23,848 nt of DNA from a virus, in the IMG/VR virus record IMGVR_UViG_3300008120_000608, positions 1-23,848 of that record. The stretch is one strand, 5' to 3'. This document shows positions 21,569 through 23,848 of this stretch, one piece after another. Both the position numbers and the translations under genes were made by a program. The notes beneath the pieces are model-generated. The model saw nothing but the letters and a program-made list of their open reading frames with translations. It searched no databases and was not told the origin of the DNA. Every line of letters begins with the position of its first letter. Position 1 is the stretch's first letter.

Positions 21569-21994
21569 ATGACTGACACGATCAACCTGAAGACAGCCGC
21601 CCAGCGCCTGCTTGAAGCCTGGGACACCACCCCGCTGATGCGCCAGGGCGACGGCATGCTGCAGGAGCGCTTCGAGGTGCTTCGAGACGCGCTGGAGCAG
21701 CCGTCCACTGATCCTGCGCACGAGTATCGGAAGGGCTTCGTTGACGGTCAGCTTGACATGCGTGATCGCCCAGAGGAGCAGCCAGAGCGCACCGACGGCA
21801 TGCCGGCCTCGGCTGATGAGCGTTACCTGCGCCGGCTGCTGGCGGTGCGCGTGGGCATTCCCGGCGCGTACTACGACGACGGCGAGGCGGCGGCCGAGAT
21901 TGACGCGAAGCTGAGGGCGCTGAATGTGGCCAGGGCGGAAGTGGCGCAGCCGGCTGGAGTTGATCTGTTGGGTCCAAAAGGGGAACACTCATGA
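21569..21994 (+). CDS. Hypothetical protein
   Basis: The protein has 141 residues, ATG at 21569, with GAAGG at 21558-21562. The sequence is helical and acidic (LKTAAQRLLEAWDTTPLMRQ, MLQERFEVLRDALEQ, AHEYRKGFVDGQLDM, ERYLRRLLAVRVGI). The centre resembles linker regions of phage proteins of unknown role. The stop overlaps the next start. Confidence 0.65.
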   Translation: MTDTINLKTAAQRLLEAWDTTPLMRQGDGMLQERFEVLRDALEQPSTDPAHEYRKGFVDGQLDMRDRPEEQPERTDGMPASADERYLRRLLAVRVGIPGAYYDDGEAAAEIDAKLRALNVARAEVAQPAGVDLLGPKGEHS

Positions 21995-22329
21995 TTCTTT
22001 TCGAGGCCACCAAGCCACTTGGACTTGATTGGAGCGAGGGGCAAGGAGTGGACGAGTACCGCAAGCAGCACGAGCAGGAATGGCAGCCGACGGTGCAGGA
22101 ACTGAAAGCCGTGGAACTTGCCGAGCGCTACCACCATGAGACGGAAGCCTATGACCGAACGGTGTGCGCAGGGCGGGTTCTCGATGGCTCGATCATGCCG
22201 ATGAACCACCGTGAACTGGCGTTGGTGAACGGCAACGCGCGCCGCGTGCTGGCGCAGATCATGGCCGAAGCTGCAGCGGCTGGAATCAGCGCAGAAGACA
22301 TGCGCCGGTCCATTGGCCGCCACGCCTAA
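21991..22329 (+). CDS. Hypothetical protein ending in an attC-like end
   Basis: The protein has 112 residues from the ATG at 21991 (ATGA overlap) with GGGGAA upstream. The acidic N-terminus ILFEATKPLGLDWSEGQGVD is followed by helices LKAVELAERYHHETEAYDR, LALVNGNARRVLAQIMAEAA and ISAEDMRRSIGRHA. The stop codon TAA lies inside GCCTAAC, one end of attC-like site 2. No family is recognised. Confidence 0.68.
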   Translation: MILFEATKPLGLDWSEGQGVDEYRKQHEQEWQPTVQELKAVELAERYHHETEAYDRTVCAGRVLDGSIMPMNHRELALVNGNARRVLAQIMAEAAAAGISAEDMRRSIGRHA

Positions 22330-22381
22330 CGCCGCACATTGAGCGGCGCCGTTCGGCGGCCGCTCGAATTGCTTGTTCGCC
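22324..22381 (-). other. attC-like integron recombination site 2
   Basis: This is a 58-base imperfect palindrome. On the minus strand it begins GGCGAAC and ends with a canonical GTTAGGC. The inner stem pairs GAGCGG and CGCC segments and carries two extra bases in the first minus-strand arm, C and C, again six base pairs apart. Orientation is the same as site 1. The first box deviates from RYYYAAC, and the outer stem has mismatches, so it is the weaker of the two. The 1.35 kb between the two sites holds four coupled or closely spaced plus-strand genes. Confidence 0.6.
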
Positions 22382-22402
22382 CTCGCGGCGATGGAGAACG
22401 AC

Positions 22403-22765
22403 ATGAGCTATGCAAGCGAGTACCCAATTGCAGCGAGCCTGCCGAAGACGGCGCACGCGCTGCGGCCGATGCGGATTGACCGCGACGAAGACCCGGTGCA
22501 CTACGAGGCCACCACGTTTCCGCGCGACCCGTACAAGGGTTGCGAGCTGGTGATCCGGCGCATGGAGTGCTTCGGCATGCTGACCAAGCGCGCCGGGCCG
22601 CTGCAAGGCGCGTGGTTCTTGGATGTGCTGGACGTCGAGGCCGACATCCTCGACACGCTGGAAGTGAACGCGGAGGGCGTGAAGTACATGCGCCGCGTGC
22701 TGTTCATGAAGCGCGAGGACAAGGCGCTGCGCGACGCCTTCGACAAGCTGGCGGCCGCTGCGTGA
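22403..22765 (+). CDS. Hypothetical protein
   Basis: The protein has 120 residues. The ATG at 22403 has GGAG six bases upstream; an ATG at 22391 is also in frame but coincides with that ribosome site. The sequence has RPMRIDRDEDPVHYEATTFP, CELVIRRMECFGML and ILDTLEVNAEGVKYMRRVLF, an alpha/beta protein without a recognised family. It is the first gene after attC-like site 2. Confidence 0.68.
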   Translation: MSYASEYPIAASLPKTAHALRPMRIDRDEDPVHYEATTFPRDPYKGCELVIRRMECFGMLTKRAGPLQGAWFLDVLDVEADILDTLEVNAEGVKYMRRVLFMKREDKALRDAFDKLAAAA

Positions 22766-22806
22766 GGCCGAACGCGCCCATGTTCGGCGGCAAAGAGGCC
22801 GAGGCG

Positions 22807-23274
22807 ATGGAGCGCAGCGCGACGCTGAGCGATTGCCGCGCGTACCGCTACGCTCTGTGGCGTCGCTGGGGGCGCGGACCCTACGCCATGTTCATCGGCC
22901 TGAATCCGAGCACCGCTGACGAGCTGAACGACGACCCCACCATCCGGCGGTGCATCGGTTTCGCGCGGGCCTGGGGTTACGAGGCGCTTTGCATGACCAA
23001 CCTCTTTGCCTACCGCGCGACCAAGCCCGCCGACATGAAGAAGGCCGCCGAGCCCGTGGGCTGGAACAACGACAACACTTTGCGCGAGCTGTCGCACGGT
23101 GCTGGGGTGGTGGTTGCCGCGTGGGGCGCGCACGGCACGTACAAGGGCCGCGATCAGTCGGTGCGCCTGCTGGTGCCGGGCCTGCACTACCTGCGGCTGA
23201 CAAAGGACGGCCACCCAGGACACCCGCTGTACCTGCCCGCAAGCCTGCGGCCGGTGCCGTGGGTGAAGTGGTGA
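22807..23274 (+). CDS. DUF1643 family protein
   Basis: The protein has 155 residues from the ATG at 22807, supported by AGAGG; an ATG at 22780 would add nine residues. DUF1643 signatures: MERSATLSDCRAYRYALWRR, FIGLNPSTADELNDDPTIRR, CIGFARAWGYEALCMTNLFA, YRATKPADM, VVVAAWGAHG, and the C-terminal TKDGHPGHPLYLP. Conserved Asn/Asp/Arg residues suggest an enzyme, but no activity is known to me. It is the last convincing gene before the non-coding tail. Confidence 0.88.
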   Translation: MERSATLSDCRAYRYALWRRWGRGPYAMFIGLNPSTADELNDDPTIRRCIGFARAWGYEALCMTNLFAYRATKPADMKKAAEPVGWNNDNTLRELSHGAGVVVAAWGAHGTYKGRDQSVRLLVPGLHYLRLTKDGHPGHPLYLPASLRPVPWVKW

Positions 23275-23361
23275 CGCCGACGACGACGTGGGGCCGCTAC
23301 AACCGGCCGAGAGGTACGGCCTGGCCGTCGATCTGAAGCCTGGTTCTGGCGGCTTCTCAGC

Positions 23362-23402
23362 CCTGTGGATAACTTCCCTGGGCGGCCTGTGGATAACTTC
23401 CC
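23362..23402 (+). repeat. 17-bp direct repeat containing two perfect DnaA boxes
   Basis: CCTGTGGATAACTTCCC occurs at 23362-23378 and 23386-23402, identical and 24 bp apart. Each includes TGTGGATAA, the complement of the consensus DnaA box TTATCCACA. The repeat lies in non-coding DNA. Confidence 0.85.
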
Positions 23403-23420
23403 CTCCAGGTCAGCCCAGCA

Positions 23421-23534
23421 CGTGCAAGTTCCCGGCGGGCTGGTTTTCAGGGCTTTTCACAAAAGCCTTTGCGCGACAGGCACTTAGCGCGAACCTGCAC
23501 GGAACCTCGAACTTGCACGAAAACGTGCAAGTTC
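23421..23534. repeat. Array of 11-bp CGTGCAAGTTC elements with perfect palindrome
   Basis: CGTGCAAGTTC is found at 23421-23431 and 23524-23534, and its complement at 23509-23519, with a one-mismatch complement (GAACCTGCACG) at 23491-23501. The 23509 and 23524 copies form a perfect inverted repeat with an AAAA spacer. Copies of both orientations within about 115 bp suggest a protein-binding array such as an origin, an operator or transposase end sites. Confidence 0.8.
23451..23470 (+). terminator. Possible Rho-independent terminator of the early transcript
   Basis: GGCTTTT-CAC-AAAAGCC followed by TTT forms a 7-bp stem. The stem is AT-rich and the T tract is short, so it is only a moderate candidate. 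It lies 177 bases after the last rightward gene and within the CGTGCAAGTTC array. Confidence 0.4.
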
Positions 23535-23848
23535 CGGTGGTTTCCACGAGCCCGCAGTTGCTGCAGCCGGCCCAGTTGCAGCGTGGCCTTCCAGGGCGTC
23601 TACCGAGGGCAAGAAGGCCCTTCAAAGCGCATTCCAGGGGCATGTGACGGGCCGGTCAGGTGGTGCCAGCCAGGCGCCTTGGAGGCCATACTGCATGCGT
23701 CCGGCCGATTTGCCCCCGATAGGTGCCGACCTGGCCGCCCCGACCTGCCTAACCCCTTGATTTGGCGGACCTTTTCCCAGGTCTTCCCACCTCAGCCTGC
23801 CACTTCCCGGACCGCACCGGCCAGTTCAGGTCCATGCGTCCGCTCACA

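Larger units (their letters stand above)
23275..23848. other. Non-coding tail: repeats, DnaA boxes, possible phage end
   Basis: These 574 bases hold no convincing gene on either strand. The left half carries the DnaA-box repeats, the CGTGCAAGTTC array and the possible terminator. In the right half, CATGCGTCCG is repeated at 23694-23703 and 23833-23842, and a lone GCCTAAC lies at 23747. The window ends in CACA; ends of Mu-like phages finish in CA, so the terminus may lie here, but nothing proves it. Confidence 0.5.

Noticed and set aside
23288-23647. Open frame of 119 codons across the repeat region
   Set aside because: It is built largely of the DnaA-box and CGTGCAAGTTC repeats, which translate to unnatural repeats, with no ribosome site or family.
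23747-23753. Isolated GCCTAAC considered as a third attC end
   Set aside because: No partner box or stem could be found within about 100 bases on either side.

Overview
The window is the central and early part of a Mu-like transposable (pro)phage from a high-GC betaproteobacterium, most likely a member of the Burkholderiales. The basis is protein-level family recognition: a DDE transposase with a MuB-type ATPase, Gam, GemA, a Mor activator, and a head/packaging block in the Mu order gp26-gp27-TerL-portal-F-G-I. The layout is that of the BcepMu branch rather than Mu itself. Early genes run rightward, late genes run leftward, and the two arms diverge from a regulatory region near 9967-10056. 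Two neighbouring early proteins carry the BcepMu gp16-type DNA-binding domain. No host gene can be identified with confidence.

Left arm (minus strand, about 9966 down to 1). First comes a probable lysogeny unit: an HTH regulator and two small membrane proteins, one with a zinc ribbon. Then comes the late operon: amidase endolysin, lipoprotein, holin-like protein, a membrane/coiled-coil protein, a gp26-like protein, small terminase, a 57-residue Trp-rich protein, large terminase, portal, a small zinc-ribbon protein, the MuF head protein with a fused PBECR2-like nuclease domain, MuG, and protease/scaffold I, which is cut by the left window edge. Many genes in this arm overlap by 1-4 bases, so they are probably translationally coupled. 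A shared palindrome (GTGAC-R-CACGTCAC on the coding strand) lies about 45 bp upstream of the annotated starts of both the endolysin and protease I. These are the positions of the late promoters Plys and PI in phage Mu.

Right arm (plus strand, 10057-23274). It holds two gp16-family regulators, a small protein with an opposing antisense ORF, the transposase and its ATPase, a run of small DNA-binding and membrane proteins, a winged-helix-Gam fusion, an HD-domain nucleotidase-like protein, a gp49-like protein, GemA and a Mor-family activator. After Mor, the content becomes a string of small accessory genes: Cys-rich proteins, hypotheticals and a DUF1643 protein.

Two structured elements in this accessory tail (20915-20974 and 22324-22381) look like integron attC recombination sites. 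They have RYYYAAC/GTTRRRY-type ends and a long stem with two unpaired bases six base pairs apart. They bound a 1.4-kb, four-gene segment. No integron integrase is present in the window. From 23275 to the end there is no convincing gene. That stretch holds two perfect DnaA-box-containing 17-bp repeats, four copies of an 11-bp CGTGCAAGTTC element and a possible terminator. It may be the phage terminus or a replication or transposase-binding region.
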